Below are positions 16,106-23,873 of a stretch of DNA of 48,617 nucleotides, piece after piece. The notes beneath the pieces are model-generated. The model was not told the origin of the DNA and did no database searches. It was given only the letters and a program-made list of their open reading frames with translations. The position numbers and the translations under genes were made by a program. Within the stretch, counting starts at the first letter, position 1. Every line of letters starts with the position of its first letter. The stretch is from positions 1 through 48,617 of the forward strand of contig JADLHW010000042.1 of the NCBI GenBank assembly GCA_020848615.1, given 5' to 3'. This DNA comes from Thermoleophilia bacterium. GTDB taxonomy: Bacteria; Actinomycetota; Thermoleophilia; Miltoncostaeales; Miltoncostaeaceae.

Positions 16106-16570
16106 TCAATCGATGACGTTCCCGACGACCACGCGGGTCACGCGTCCGCCGGACAGGAGGAACGCGGTCACCCGGCGGCCCGCCTCCTGCACCCCCAGCG
16201 TGCACGTGCGCACCCCCGCGGAGGTCTCGCACCTGAGCCCGCGGACGGCGAGGTTCAGCGCGGTCTCCGTGGACCCCACCCCCGCCCCGGTGCGCGTCCG
16301 CTCGGCGCGGGAGCGGGTGCTCACCCCGGTCACGCGGACGCGTCCCTGCAGCGTCACCGTGAGCCCCCGGTACCGCAGCTCACGGTACCGGCCGAAGTCG
16401 TTCGTGCCGTTCACGATGGACACGGGCGCCCCGCGGGTCGCCACGACCTTCGCCTGGGTGTCGCCGACGCGGACCCCGCCGATGCCGTGCTGCGGAACGA
16501 TGTTCGCGGCGGCCGGGGCGGCGGCCACCAGGAGCGCGCCCACGGCGAGCGCGAGGGATGCGGTGCGCAT
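16106..16570 (-). CDS. Small secreted protein, paralogue of the protein at 34163-34645
   Basis: 154 residues, signal peptide 1-22 (ending AAA). The mature protein begins IVPQHGIGGVRVGDTQAKVVATRGAP, has a central GVGSTETAL and a C-terminal CTLGVQEAGRR segment, with one probable disulfide between two cysteines. The order I-V-P, G-V-x-x-G-x-T, G-A-P, then a second G-V/I-x-V-G-S-T repeats in the protein at 34163. Two related half-motifs suggest a duplicated alpha-beta fold of the BamE-like type, which is inference. It lies 48 bases downstream of the efflux pump gene and may be co-transcribed with it. Confidence 0.75.
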   Translation of the reverse strand: MRTASLALAVGALLVAAAPAAANIVPQHGIGGVRVGDTQAKVVATRGAPVSIVNGTNDFGRYRELRYRGLTVTLQGRVRVTGVSTRSRAERTRTGAGVGSTETALNLAVRGLRCETSAGVRTCTLGVQEAGRRVTAFLLSGGRVTRVVVGNVID

Positions 16571-16618
16571 TGGCGCAGCATCTCCCGCCCCGCCCCGGGC
16601 CGCAAGGCTCCCGGCGCG

Positions 16619-18061
16619 TCAGTGCGCCGCCACCGGCGCCCCCTCGGCCACGGCGGCGGGGCGCAGCAGGGCGGCGGCGAGCGACGCCCCGGCGGCGGCG
16701 AACAGGGCCCCCACGAGGAACGCCAGCCGGTACCCGCCGGTGAGCGCGGCGGCGCGCGCGTCGCCGGACTCCAGCAGGGTCTCGGTGCGCGCCGCGGCGA
16801 TGCTCGCGAGGACCGCAAGGCCCAGCGCCCCGCCCATCATGAACGCGGTGTTCACGATGCCCGAGGCGGCCCCGGCCTGCGACGGCTCGGCGTCGCCCAT
16901 GGCGACCAGCAGCATGGGGTTGAAGGCCATCCCCGCGCCCACCCCCAGCAACAGCATCCCGGGCAGGACGTGGGTCGTGAACGCCCCGTCCACCGTCACC
17001 CGCGAGAACAGCGCCAGCCCGGCCGCCGAGCACGCCAGGCCGGCCGCCAGCGGCCAGCGGGTGCCGAAGCGCATCACGATCCGCGCGGACAGCCCCAGGG
17101 AGAACGCGCCCATGATCACGTTGGCCGGGAGGAACGCCAGGCCGACCTCCAGCGGGGTGTACCCCAGCACCTGCTGCAGGTGCAGGGCGGCGACGAAGAA
17201 CCAGGCGAACATCGCCGCGGCCCACAGGACCCCCACCACGTTCGCGACGGACAGGTTGCGCAGGCGGAACAGGCCCAGCGGCATGATCGGGTTCGCCGCG
17301 CGCGCCTCGATCGCCAGGAACGCGCCCAGCAGCGCCGCCGAGGTGCCCAGGAGCCCCACCGTGCGCGGCGACAGCCATCCCGCCTCGTTGCCGTTCACGA
17401 TGGCGTACACGGCCAGCATGAGGGCGGTGGTCACCGTGACCGCGCCGGCGATGTCCAGGCGCTCCGCCCCGGTCCCGCCGCCGCCGGGCAGCACGCGCCG
17501 GGCCAGCACCAGCACCAGCACCCCCACCGGGATGTTCACCAGGAACACCCAGTGCCAGCTCAGCGCGTCGGTGAGGACGCCGCCCACCAGCACGCCGATG
17601 CTGCCGCCCCCGGCGGCGACGAACCCGAACACGCCCATCGCGCGGGTCCGCTCGGCCCCGTCCTGGAACAGGGTCATGATGAGCGACAGGGCGACCGCCG
17701 ACACCACGGCCCCGGCCACGCCCTGCACGGCGCGTGCCACCACCAGCAGCGCCTGGGAGGTCGCCAGGCCGCACGCCAGGGACGCCGCCGTGAACGCCGC
17801 GACGCCGCCCAGGAACAGGCGCCGCCGGCCGAACAGGTCGCCCAGGCGCCCGCCCAGCAGCAGGAAGCCGCCGAACGTGAGCAGGTAGGCGTTCACCACC
17901 CACGCCAGCTCGGACTCGCTGAACCCGAGGTCGGCGCGGATGCTGGGCAGCGCCACGTTCACCACCGTGCTGTCCAGCACGATCATGAGGTCCCCCAGGC
18001 ACAGGATCACCAGCGCCAGCCACCTGCGCGCGTACAGCGTCTGGGCGTCCATCGGCTCCAT
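16619..18061 (-). CDS. MFS transporter, DHA2 (EmrB/QacA-like) drug:proton antiporter
   Basis: 480 residues with 13-14 hydrophobic segments. DHA2 hallmarks are the TM1 motif LDSTVVNVALPSI, loop motif GGRLGDLFGRRR, and a TM5 motif C-like region (GGGSIGVLVGGVLTDALSWHWVFLVNIPVG). The start could be ATG 18061 or ATG 18052, the latter with GGAG close upstream. It probably exports hydrophobic toxic compounds across the cytoplasmic membrane. No regulator gene adjoins it; the divergent neighbour is feoA. Confidence 0.9.
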   Translation of the reverse strand: MEPMDAQTLYARRWLALVILCLGDLMIVLDSTVVNVALPSIRADLGFSESELAWVVNAYLLTFGGFLLLGGRLGDLFGRRRLFLGGVAAFTAASLACGLATSQALLVVARAVQGVAGAVVSAVALSLIMTLFQDGAERTRAMGVFGFVAAGGGSIGVLVGGVLTDALSWHWVFLVNIPVGVLVLVLARRVLPGGGGTGAERLDIAGAVTVTTALMLAVYAIVNGNEAGWLSPRTVGLLGTSAALLGAFLAIEARAANPIMPLGLFRLRNLSVANVVGVLWAAAMFAWFFVAALHLQQVLGYTPLEVGLAFLPANVIMGAFSLGLSARIVMRFGTRWPLAAGLACSAAGLALFSRVTVDGAFTTHVLPGMLLLGVGAGMAFNPMLLVAMGDAEPSQAGAASGIVNTAFMMGGALGLAVLASIAAARTETLLESGDARAAALTGGYRLAFLVGALFAAAGASLAAALLRPAAVAEGAPVAAH

Positions 18062-18140
18062 CCCCCGTCGTTCTCCCGTCCGCCTACCGACCGCGGGCGA
18101 GGCCGCGAATCATCGGTCGCCGCGGCGCGGGCGTCCCGGT

Positions 18141-18172
18141 GACGGCCGCGCCCCCAACCGGGGGCGGCCGTC
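18141..18172. other. GC-rich hairpin in the divergent MFS-feoA region
   Basis: A 13-bp stem with a two-base bulge (18141-18155 with 18160-18172, loop AACC) lies just upstream of the feo -35 box. It resembles a terminator, but no gene on either strand ends here. It may block read-through into feo or be part of a leader of the minus-strand pump. Confidence 0.45.
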
Positions 18173-18176
18173 ACCA

Positions 18177-18205
18177 TTGATTGGGTAACGGGCGTTGCCT
18201 ATATT
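18177..18205 (+). promoter_or_regulatory. feoAB promoter with imperfect inverted repeat between the boxes
   Basis: TTGATT (18177-18182), exactly 17 bases, then TATATT (18200-18205): a strong housekeeping promoter. The spacer carries GGGTAAC-gggc-GTTGCCT (18183-18200), arms matching at 5 of 7 positions, which ends on the first base of the -10 box. A metal-dependent repressor of DtxR/IdeR type would be expected there, but the match to the known IdeR box is only partial. Confidence 0.65.
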
Positions 18206-18245
18206 CGGGTGACCGAACTTCTCGCAGAACCCGTCCCAGAGCCCG

Positions 18246-18497
18246 ATGTCCGACCGCTCAGCGATGACCATCCATGACTGCCCCCGCGACTGCCCCCTGC
18301 TGGTCACCGCGGTGCGGCTGTCCGGCGACGCGGCGTTCCGGCTGGGCGAGCTGGGGATCCGCGTGGGGACCACGGCGCGCGTCACGCACCGCGCGGCGTT
18401 CGGCGGGCGGGTCGTGGACGTCGCCGGGGCGCGCCTCGCCCTCGACGAGCTCACCGCCGCGCTCATCCACGTGACACCGGCGAAAGCCGTCGCGTGA
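18246..18497 (+). CDS. feoA: FeoA ferrous iron transport protein
   Basis: 83 residues, the usual size. This is an SH3-like small cytoplasmic protein with GDAAFRLGELGIRVGTTARVTHRAAFGG, then VVDVAGARLALDELTAALIHV, the standard FeoA barrel pattern. It supports FeoB activity. An ATG at 18264 (MTIHDC) is an alternative start. The stop overlaps feoB as GTGA. The leader from the predicted transcription start is about 35 bases. Confidence 0.92.
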   Translation: MSDRSAMTIHDCPRDCPLLVTAVRLSGDAAFRLGELGIRVGTTARVTHRAAFGGRVVDVAGARLALDELTAALIHVTPAKAVA

Positions 18498-20464
18498 GCT
18501 GCCACGGTTCCGGCGGCGATGGCGCCGCCGGAACCGTGGCAGCCCGGGTCCTCCTGGTGGGGGAGCCGAACGTCGGCAAGTCCACGCTGTTCAACACCCT
18601 CACCGGGGCGCGGCAGCGCATCGTGAACGCCCCCGGCACCACGGTCGAGCTCACCTCCGGCCTGTGGCGCGACACCGCCGGCGCCCCGGGCCGCGATCTG
18701 GTGGACCTGCCGGGGACCCACAGCCTGCTGGCCCGGTCGCTCGACGAGCGCGTCACCGCCGACGCGGTGCGGGCGATGGCGGAGGCGGACTCCGGGGACG
18801 GGGCCGTGGTCGTGGTCGCCGACGCGACGCTGCTGGAGCGGTCGCTGTACCTGGTGGCGCAGGTCGCCGAGACCGGGGTGCCGTTCGTGGTGGCCCTCAC
18901 CATGGTGGACCGGGCGGCCCGCGACGGCGGCGCCGCGCCGCGGGACCTGGCGGCGGCCCTCACCGGCGCGATCGGCGTGCCCGTCATCCCCGTCGACCCG
19001 CGCCGCCGTGGCGACGAGGCGCTGCGCGACCTGGCCGCCGCGGTGGACGCCGCTCCCGCCCTGCACCCCACCCGGCGCGCCGCTCTGCCGCCCCTCGCCC
19101 CGGCCACCGAGGGCGACCCCGCGGCGGACCTCGCGCACGCCGAGTCGCTGTTCGCATGGGTCGAGGCGGCGTCCGGCAACGTTCGCGCCGCGCTCGACGC
19201 CCCGCACGCGGCCCCGCCCGGGCGCAGCCCCAGCGACCGCCTGGATGCGGTGCTGCTCAACCCGTGGGCCGGCATCCCGGTGTTCCTGGCCGTGGTGTTC
19301 GCCCTCTTCGAGCTCACGACCCGCTTCGCGGCGCCGCTGCAGGACGCCATCGAGACCATCGCCGACCGTGTCGTGGTGTCGGGGCTCACCTCGGCGCTCT
19401 CGGCCGCCGGGTTGGGCGGCACCCGGGTGGAGGGCCTGCTGGTGGACGGCCTGCTGGCCGGCGTGGTGACCGTGCTCACGTTCCTGCCGGTGATGGGCCT
19501 CATGTTCCTCGCCCTGGGTGCGCTGGAGGGCTCCGGCTACATGGCCCGCGCCGCGCTGGTGGCCGACCGGGCGATGCGGGGCCTGGGGCTGGACGGCCGG
19601 GCGCTGCTGCCGCTGATCGTGGGCTTCGGCTGCAACCTGCCCGCCCTGGCGGCCACCCGCACGCTGCCGCACGCCCGGCAGCGGCTCCTCACCGGCCTGC
19701 TGGTGCCGCTCACCTCCTGCTCCGCCCGCCTCACCGTCTACGTTCTGCTGGCCACAACGTTCTTCCCGGACCGCGCCGGCCTGGTGATCTTCGCGATGTA
19801 CGTCGCCAGCGTGACGCTGGTGCTGGCCGCCGGCCTGGCGCTGCGCCGCACCTGGTTCCGGGACCTGCGCTCGGAGCCCTTCATGCTGGTGCTGCCCCCG
19901 TACCAGTGGCCCCACCCGCGCACCCTGTGGATGTCGGCGTGGGTGCGGGTGCGGGCCTTCGTGGTGGGCGCCGGCACCGTCATCGTCGCGACGATGCTGG
20001 CCATGTGGGTGCTCACCGCGATCCCCGCCCCGGGCGCGGCCGACGGCGCGAACCCGGTGGACGGCTCGCTGTACGGTGCGCTCGCCGACGGCATCTCCCC
20101 GGTGCTGGACCCCGCGGGCTTCGGGACCCGCACCGCCTCGGCCGCCCTCATCTCGGGGTTCGTCGCGAAGGAGGTGGTGGTGGGCTCGCTGGCCCAGTCC
20201 ACCGCGATGGACGGCGCCGACGTGAGCCCGGGCGAGTTCCACGCCGCCCTGCGCCGCACGTTCGACGCCGGCTCGGGCGGCCATGGCGGCGCGGCCGCGC
20301 TGGCCTTCATGGTGTTCGTGCTGGCCTACACGCCGTGCGTGGCGGCCCTCGCCGAGCAGCGCCGCATGTTCGGGTGGCGCCCCACGGCCACGGCGCTGGT
20401 GGCGCAGCTCGCCCTGGCATGGCTGCTCGCGGTGGCCGTGTTCCAGGCGGGAGTGGCGCTGTGA
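18494..20464 (+). CDS. feoB: FeoB ferrous iron transporter with N-terminal GTPase
   Basis: 656 residues, on the short side for FeoB. The G domain has G1 GEPNVGKS (23-30), switch-I NAPGTTVE (45-52) and G3 DLPG (71-74). G4 reads TMVD (136-139), where the base-reading asparagine of N-x-x-D is replaced by threonine. The membrane domain has the GFGCNLPALAATRTL gate motif, TSCSARLTVY and a C-terminal TPCVAAL, all typical of Fe2+ passage. Two hydrophobic gate domains are complete. GTG 18494 is fixed by overlap with feoA. Fe2+ import is expected; the unusual G4 may weaken guanine selectivity. Confidence 0.93.
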   Translation: MSCHGSGGDGAAGTVAARVLLVGEPNVGKSTLFNTLTGARQRIVNAPGTTVELTSGLWRDTAGAPGRDLVDLPGTHSLLARSLDERVTADAVRAMAEADSGDGAVVVVADATLLERSLYLVAQVAETGVPFVVALTMVDRAARDGGAAPRDLAAALTGAIGVPVIPVDPRRRGDEALRDLAAAVDAAPALHPTRRAALPPLAPATEGDPAADLAHAESLFAWVEAASGNVRAALDAPHAAPPGRSPSDRLDAVLLNPWAGIPVFLAVVFALFELTTRFAAPLQDAIETIADRVVVSGLTSALSAAGLGGTRVEGLLVDGLLAGVVTVLTFLPVMGLMFLALGALEGSGYMARAALVADRAMRGLGLDGRALLPLIVGFGCNLPALAATRTLPHARQRLLTGLLVPLTSCSARLTVYVLLATTFFPDRAGLVIFAMYVASVTLVLAAGLALRRTWFRDLRSEPFMLVLPPYQWPHPRTLWMSAWVRVRAFVVGAGTVIVATMLAMWVLTAIPAPGAADGANPVDGSLYGALADGISPVLDPAGFGTRTASAALISGFVAKEVVVGSLAQSTAMDGADVSPGEFHAALRRTFDAGSGGHGGAAALAFMVFVLAYTPCVAALAEQRRMFGWRPTATALVAQLALAWLLAVAVFQAGVAL

Positions 20465-20718
20465 GCGGCTGGACCGCCGTGCTCGGCGAGCTGGCCGCGG
20501 CCGGCGGCACCGTCCCGCAGATCGCCGCCCGCCTCGCGATCCCCGAGCCGCTGGTGGCGGCCATCGTGGCGCACGCCGCCCGGATGGGGCTGGTGCAGGT
20601 CGGCGGGGCGTGCGGCACGTCCTGCGGCACCGCGCAAACCGCGTGCGCCGGCTGCCCGGTCTCGGCGGCGGTGCCCGGCGCCCGCCCCCGAGGCGTCGCA
20701 CCGGTCACCCCGGGGTAG
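20461..20718 (+). CDS. FeoC-like winged-helix protein with four-cysteine cluster
   Basis: 85 residues from GTG 20461, overlapping the feoB stop as GTGA. Residues 1-48 look like a small helix-turn-helix (LGELAAAGGTVPQIAARLAIPEPLVAAIVAHAARMGLVQ). They are followed by cysteines 51, 55, 62 and 65 (C-x3-C-x6-C-x2-C), the arrangement expected for the iron-sulfur or iron-sensing loop of FeoC. A flexible Pro/Gly/Ala tail follows. FeoC proteins modulate FeoB stability or activity. The overlap with feoB supports that role here, although sequence similarity to known FeoC is low. Confidence 0.75.
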   Translation: MSGWTAVLGELAAAGGTVPQIAARLAIPEPLVAAIVAHAARMGLVQVGGACGTSCGTAQTACAGCPVSAAVPGARPRGVAPVTPG

Positions 20719-20758
20719 TGTGCTCCTGAGCCGGCATCGGCACGGAAGGGGATGGAGC

Positions 20759-21757
20759 ATGGAAGATCAGGCGACGCGCACGGCGGTACCCGGCGCGGAG
20801 GACCTCGAGCGGTACCGCACGGAGCTCACGGGCTACTGCTACCGGATGCTCGGCGCCGCGGACGCCGAGGACGCCGTCCAGGAGGCCATGCTGCGGGCCT
20901 GGCGGGCGCTCGACCGCTTCGAGGGCAGGTCGCAGCTGCGCTCCTGGCTGTACCGCATCGCCACGAACGTGTGCATCGACATGCTGGACGGCCGCAAGCG
21001 TCGGGCGATGCCCATGGACCTCGGTCCCGCGGCGGCACCGGAGGCCGCGAACCTCAACCCGCTGCCGGAGGCGGAGTGGATCCAGCCCATGCCGGACGCC
21101 ATGATGCTGCCCGAGTCGGACCCGGCCGAGGCCGCCGTGGCGCGGGAGACGGTCCGCGTGGCCTTCGTGGCCGCCCTCCAGGTGCTCCCGCCGCGGCAGC
21201 GCGCCGTGCTCATCCTGTGCGAGGTGCTGCGCTGGAGCGCCCAGGAGACCGCCGAGCTGCTGGAGACCAGCGTCGCGTCGGTGAACAGCGCCCTGCAGCG
21301 GGCCCGGGCGACGCTGTCGGCCCGGGACCTGGACCGCGACGCGGTGGGCGCCGCCCCGGAGGGTGCCGACGCCGAGCTGCTCGCGCGGTACGTGACGGCC
21401 TTCGAGGGCTACGACCTGGACGCCCTCACCGAGCTCATCCACGAGGACGCCGTCCAGTCAATGCCCCCTTTTGGCCTGTGGCTGCGCGGCCGCGGCGACA
21501 TGTTCACCTGGTGGTGGGGGCCCGGCATCGCATGCCGGGGGTCGCGCGTGCTGCCGGCGGGCACCGCGAACGGGCTGCCGGCATTCGCGCAGTACAAGCC
21601 CGCAGCGGACGGGAGCGGCTACGAGCCGTGGGCCCTGCAGCTGGTGCGGGCCGAGGGCGGGCGCATCGCTGAGCTCACGTTCTTCCTGGAGGTGGGGACC
21701 CTGTTCCCGTTGTTCGGCATGCCCCTCCGGCTGGACCGGGACGGCGCTCCGGCCTGA
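20759..21757 (+). CDS. SigG-like sigma-70 factor (TIGR02960 type) with C-terminal SnoaL-like domain
   Basis: 332 residues. Region 2 is visible in YCYRMLGAADAEDAVQEAMLRAW and LRSWLYRIATNVCIDML. Region 4 is in LQVLPPRQRAVLILCEVLRWSAQETAELLETSVASVNSALQRARATL. Residues about 210-330 form a SnoaL-like fold (AFEGYDLDALTELIHEDAVQSMPPF), as in SigG/SigJ-class ECF factors, which use this tail in place of a separate anti-sigma. ATG 20759 is chosen because the earlier ATG at 20752 is in another frame. The family is linked to stress and DNA damage responses; neighbouring dinB is consistent with this. The 3' end overlaps the STAS gene on the other strand by 83 bases. Confidence 0.9.
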   Translation: MEDQATRTAVPGAEDLERYRTELTGYCYRMLGAADAEDAVQEAMLRAWRALDRFEGRSQLRSWLYRIATNVCIDMLDGRKRRAMPMDLGPAAAPEAANLNPLPEAEWIQPMPDAMMLPESDPAEAAVARETVRVAFVAALQVLPPRQRAVLILCEVLRWSAQETAELLETSVASVNSALQRARATLSARDLDRDAVGAAPEGADAELLARYVTAFEGYDLDALTELIHEDAVQSMPPFGLWLRGRGDMFTWWWGPGIACRGSRVLPAGTANGLPAFAQYKPAADGSGYEPWALQLVRAEGGRIAELTFFLEVGTLFPLFGMPLRLDRDGAPA

Positions 21758-22028
21758 TCACCCCGCCCAGGCCGGCGAGGTCGATGAGGGCCGCGAGCGC
21801 GGGGGACGCCCCGGCGGCCCGCAGGCGCCGCCCGCAGCGCTGGCACACCAGGGCCAGCCGGGCGAGGGCCTCGACGGTCCGCAGGGTCGCGGGGGCGCGC
21901 GCCACATCGCACGCCACGGGGTCGGGATCGGGCCCGGCCGCCCGCAGGGCCGCCTCCAGGCGGTCGCACATGGCCGGGAGATCGTCGGGGTCGAGGGGCC
22001 AGCGCAGCCCGGGCGGTGGACCGGTCAT
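21675..22028 (-). CDS. STAS-domain protein, possible sigma/anti-sigma pathway component
   Basis: 117 residues from ATG 22028; an in-frame ATG at 22055 would add nine residues. Residues about 10-90 show a STAS-like order: WPLDPDDLPAMCDRL, a central CDVARAPATLRTVEALARLALVCQRCGRRLR, then ASPALAALIDLAGLG. This matches the strand-helix pattern VDCDV-x-VDALARL-x-A-R-LG-R-x-ASPEL-x-LL of small actinobacterial STAS proteins. The C-terminal 28 residues lie on the complement of the sigma factor's last codons and look unstructured. The serine that is phosphorylated in classical anti-anti-sigma factors is not obvious. Confidence 0.65.
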   Translation of the reverse strand: MTGPPPGLRWPLDPDDLPAMCDRLEAALRAAGPDPDPVACDVARAPATLRTVEALARLALVCQRCGRRLRAAGASPALAALIDLAGLGGVIRPERRPGPAGGACRTTGTGSPPPGRT

Positions 22029-22040
22029 CGCGCACCCCGC

Positions 22041-22069
22041 TCGACGACAGAACATGTGTTCGGTATCGT
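22041..22069 (+). promoter_or_regulatory. dinB promoter with perfect LexA (SOS) box
   Basis: GAACATGTGTTC (22050-22061) is a perfect palindrome fitting the Gram-positive/actinobacterial LexA box GAAC-N4-GTTC. It lies between TCGACG (22041-22046) and TATCGT (22064-22069), spaced 17 bases. The -10 box ends six bases before the dinB ATG, so a leaderless transcript is predicted. The box also lies 22 bases upstream of the divergent STAS gene. Confidence 0.8.
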
Positions 22070-22075
22070 CGGGCG

Positions 22076-23320
22076 ATGGACGGGCTCCCGTCGATCCTGC
22101 ACGCCGACCTGGACGCCTTCTACGCGTCGGTCGAGCAGCTGCTGGACCCCGCGCTGCGGGGGCGGCCCATCGCGGTGGGCGGCGGGGTGGTGCTCGCCGC
22201 CTCCTATGAGGCCAGGCGGTTCGGGGTGAGCGGCGGCATGTCCGGCCGCCTGGCGCGGGAGCGGTGCCCGGAGCTGGTGTTCGTGCGGGGGCGCTTCGCC
22301 GAGTACCGGCGGCTGGGGGACCGGGTCATGGAGATCCTGGGCGACTACACGCCCGCCGTGCAGCGCATCTCCGTCGACGAGGCGTTCCTCGACGTCGGCG
22401 GGTCGCGGCGCCTGTTCGGCGAGCCGGCGCACATCGCGGCCCAGATCCGGCGGCGCGTGCGGGAGGAGGTGGGCCTGCCCATCTCGGTGGGTGCGGCGTC
22501 CACCAAGCACCTGGCGAAGATCGCCTCCCAGGTCGCCAAGCCCGACGGCCTGGTGGTGGTGGACCCCGGCCGGGAGCGGGAGTTCCTGGACCCCCTGCCG
22601 GTGCGCCTGGTGTGGGGCGTGGGCCCGGCCACCGAGGCGCGGCTCCACGCCCGCGGCGTCACCACGATCGGGCAGCTCGCACGGGCGTCGCCCGAGATGG
22701 TGCGGGGCCTGCTGGGCGCGGTGCACGGGGCGTCCCTGCAGGACCGCGCAGGCAACCGCGACCCAAGGCCGGTGCGCCCCTCCGGTCGCGGCCGCTCGGT
22801 GGGCGCCCAGTCGGCGTTCCGGCGCACCGCCCCCACCCCGGACGTGCTGGGCCCCGTGCTGGGGCACCTGGCCGACCGGGTTGCCGGGCGGCTGCGGAAG
22901 GCGGACCGGGCGGGCCGCACCGTGACCGTGCGCGTGCGGTTCCGTGACCTGCGGTCCGTGAGCCGCGCCCGCACCGTGGCCGAACCGGTGTCCTGCACCC
23001 TCACCCTGCGGGAGATCGCCGAGGAGCTGGTGGCCGCGGCGCTGGTCGACCACCCCGGGGAGCGCGAGGTCACGCTGCTGGCCGTCTCGGTGTCGCGGCT
23101 GGAGGAGCACCTGGCGGTGCAGATGGAGCTGCCGGTGGAGGGCGACGACCCGCACCGGCCCGGCTCGCCGTCCGGCACGGCGCGCATGGCGGTCGACCGG
23201 TCCATGGACGCGGTGCGCCGCAGGTTCGGGCGCGGCGCCGTCGGCTACGCCGCGGTGGCCCTGTCGGACCGCACGGCGGTGCCGGACGAGTTCCGTGAGC
23301 TCGCCGAGCACGACGTGTGA
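22076..23320 (+). CDS. dinB: DNA polymerase IV (Y-family, DinB)
   Basis: 414 residues. The palm carries HADLDAFYASVE (D11, D13) and SVDEAFLDV (D101, E102), the catalytic carboxylates. ISVGAASTKHLAKIAS and a helix-hairpin-helix thumb (VWGVGPATEARLHARGVTTIGQLA) follow, and a little-finger domain starts near RSVGAQSAF. There is no C-terminal beta-clamp peptide of clear consensus. It carries out error-prone translesion synthesis. The LexA box before it indicates SOS control. No ribosome binding site is present before the ATG, in line with a leaderless mRNA. Confidence 0.95.
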   Translation: MDGLPSILHADLDAFYASVEQLLDPALRGRPIAVGGGVVLAASYEARRFGVSGGMSGRLARERCPELVFVRGRFAEYRRLGDRVMEILGDYTPAVQRISVDEAFLDVGGSRRLFGEPAHIAAQIRRRVREEVGLPISVGAASTKHLAKIASQVAKPDGLVVVDPGREREFLDPLPVRLVWGVGPATEARLHARGVTTIGQLARASPEMVRGLLGAVHGASLQDRAGNRDPRPVRPSGRGRSVGAQSAFRRTAPTPDVLGPVLGHLADRVAGRLRKADRAGRTVTVRVRFRDLRSVSRARTVAEPVSCTLTLREIAEELVAAALVDHPGEREVTLLAVSVSRLEEHLAVQMELPVEGDDPHRPGSPSGTARMAVDRSMDAVRRRFGRGAVGYAAVALSDRTAVPDEFRELAEHDV

Positions 23321-23341
23321 CCTGTCCCGGGACCGTCCCCG

Positions 23342-23704
23342 TCAGCCCATCGACGCGGAGGGATCGTCCTGCCACAGCCCGAACGCGTTGCCGTGGGGGT
23401 CGGCGCACACCGCGAACCAGCCCATCCCCGGCACGGGCATCCGGTCCCCCGCGACGCCGCCCAGCTCCCGCACCCGCGCCGTGCCGTCGCCGATGTCGTC
23501 CACGTCGAGGTAGACCACGGGGCCGCGCTCGCCCGGCCGCAGCCCGCTGATGGCCGCGCCGCCGCCATCCGTGCGGGCCACCAGGTACGGCGGGCCGCCC
23601 CCGAACGCCGGGGCGAACTCCCATCCGAACAGGCCGCCCCAGAACTCGGTCGCGCCCTCCAGGTCGTCGGCGGGGATCTCGAAGTTCACGATGCGTCCGG
23701 CCAT
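23342..23704 (-). CDS. VOC-family (glyoxalase/bleomycin-resistance-like) small protein
   Basis: 120 residues from ATG 23704 with GGAGGG upstream. It is a single VOC domain pair: IVNFEIPADDLEGATEFWGGLFGWEF, then VVYLDVDDIGDGTARVRELGG and CADPHGNAFGLWQDDP. Proteins of this short type are often annotated as hydroxylase-like or lyase; substrate and metal use are unknown. It is divergent from the YceI operon and its start is about 75 bases from the nearest MarR-type operator, so it could be co-regulated. It converges with dinB, with 21 bases between stops. Confidence 0.85.
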   Translation of the reverse strand: MAGRIVNFEIPADDLEGATEFWGGLFGWEFAPAFGGGPPYLVARTDGGGAAISGLRPGERGPVVYLDVDDIGDGTARVRELGGVAGDRMPVPGMGWFAVCADPHGNAFGLWQDDPSASMG

Positions 23705-23780
23705 GGGTTCCCTCCAGCGCGAGTGCGGGTGTCGGGGGGAGGACCGGTGCGCGGTGCGGAACTCATCGGCGTCACCAGAA

Positions 23781-23829
23781 TGCTTGACACGGCAAGCAAT
23801 GCGGGGCACAGTGTTTGCCTGAGCAAGCA
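23781..23829. promoter_or_regulatory. Two matched inverted repeats, probable MarR operators
   Basis: TGCTTG-N6-CAAGCA at 23781-23798 (perfect arms) and TGTTTG-N6-CAAGCA at 23812-23829 (5 of 6), centres 31 bases apart, about three helical turns. A TTGACA that could serve as -35 box lies inside the first copy (23784-23789). Size and symmetry fit MarR-type dimers, and a MarR gene is the third gene of the operon they precede. Confidence 0.7.
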
Positions 23830-23873
23830 ACTGGCCGCGCGGATCGCCGGCCACCGACAAGGGAGCACACCTG

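Noticed and set aside
20752-21672. Frame starting at ATG 20752 over the sigma factor
   Set aside because: It is shifted relative to the region 2 and region 4 motifs, which are only readable from ATG 20759.
23324-23333. GTCCCGGGAC palindrome between dinB and the VOC gene as a terminator
   Set aside because: It leaves no loop, so a stable hairpin is unlikely; its position between stops may be chance.
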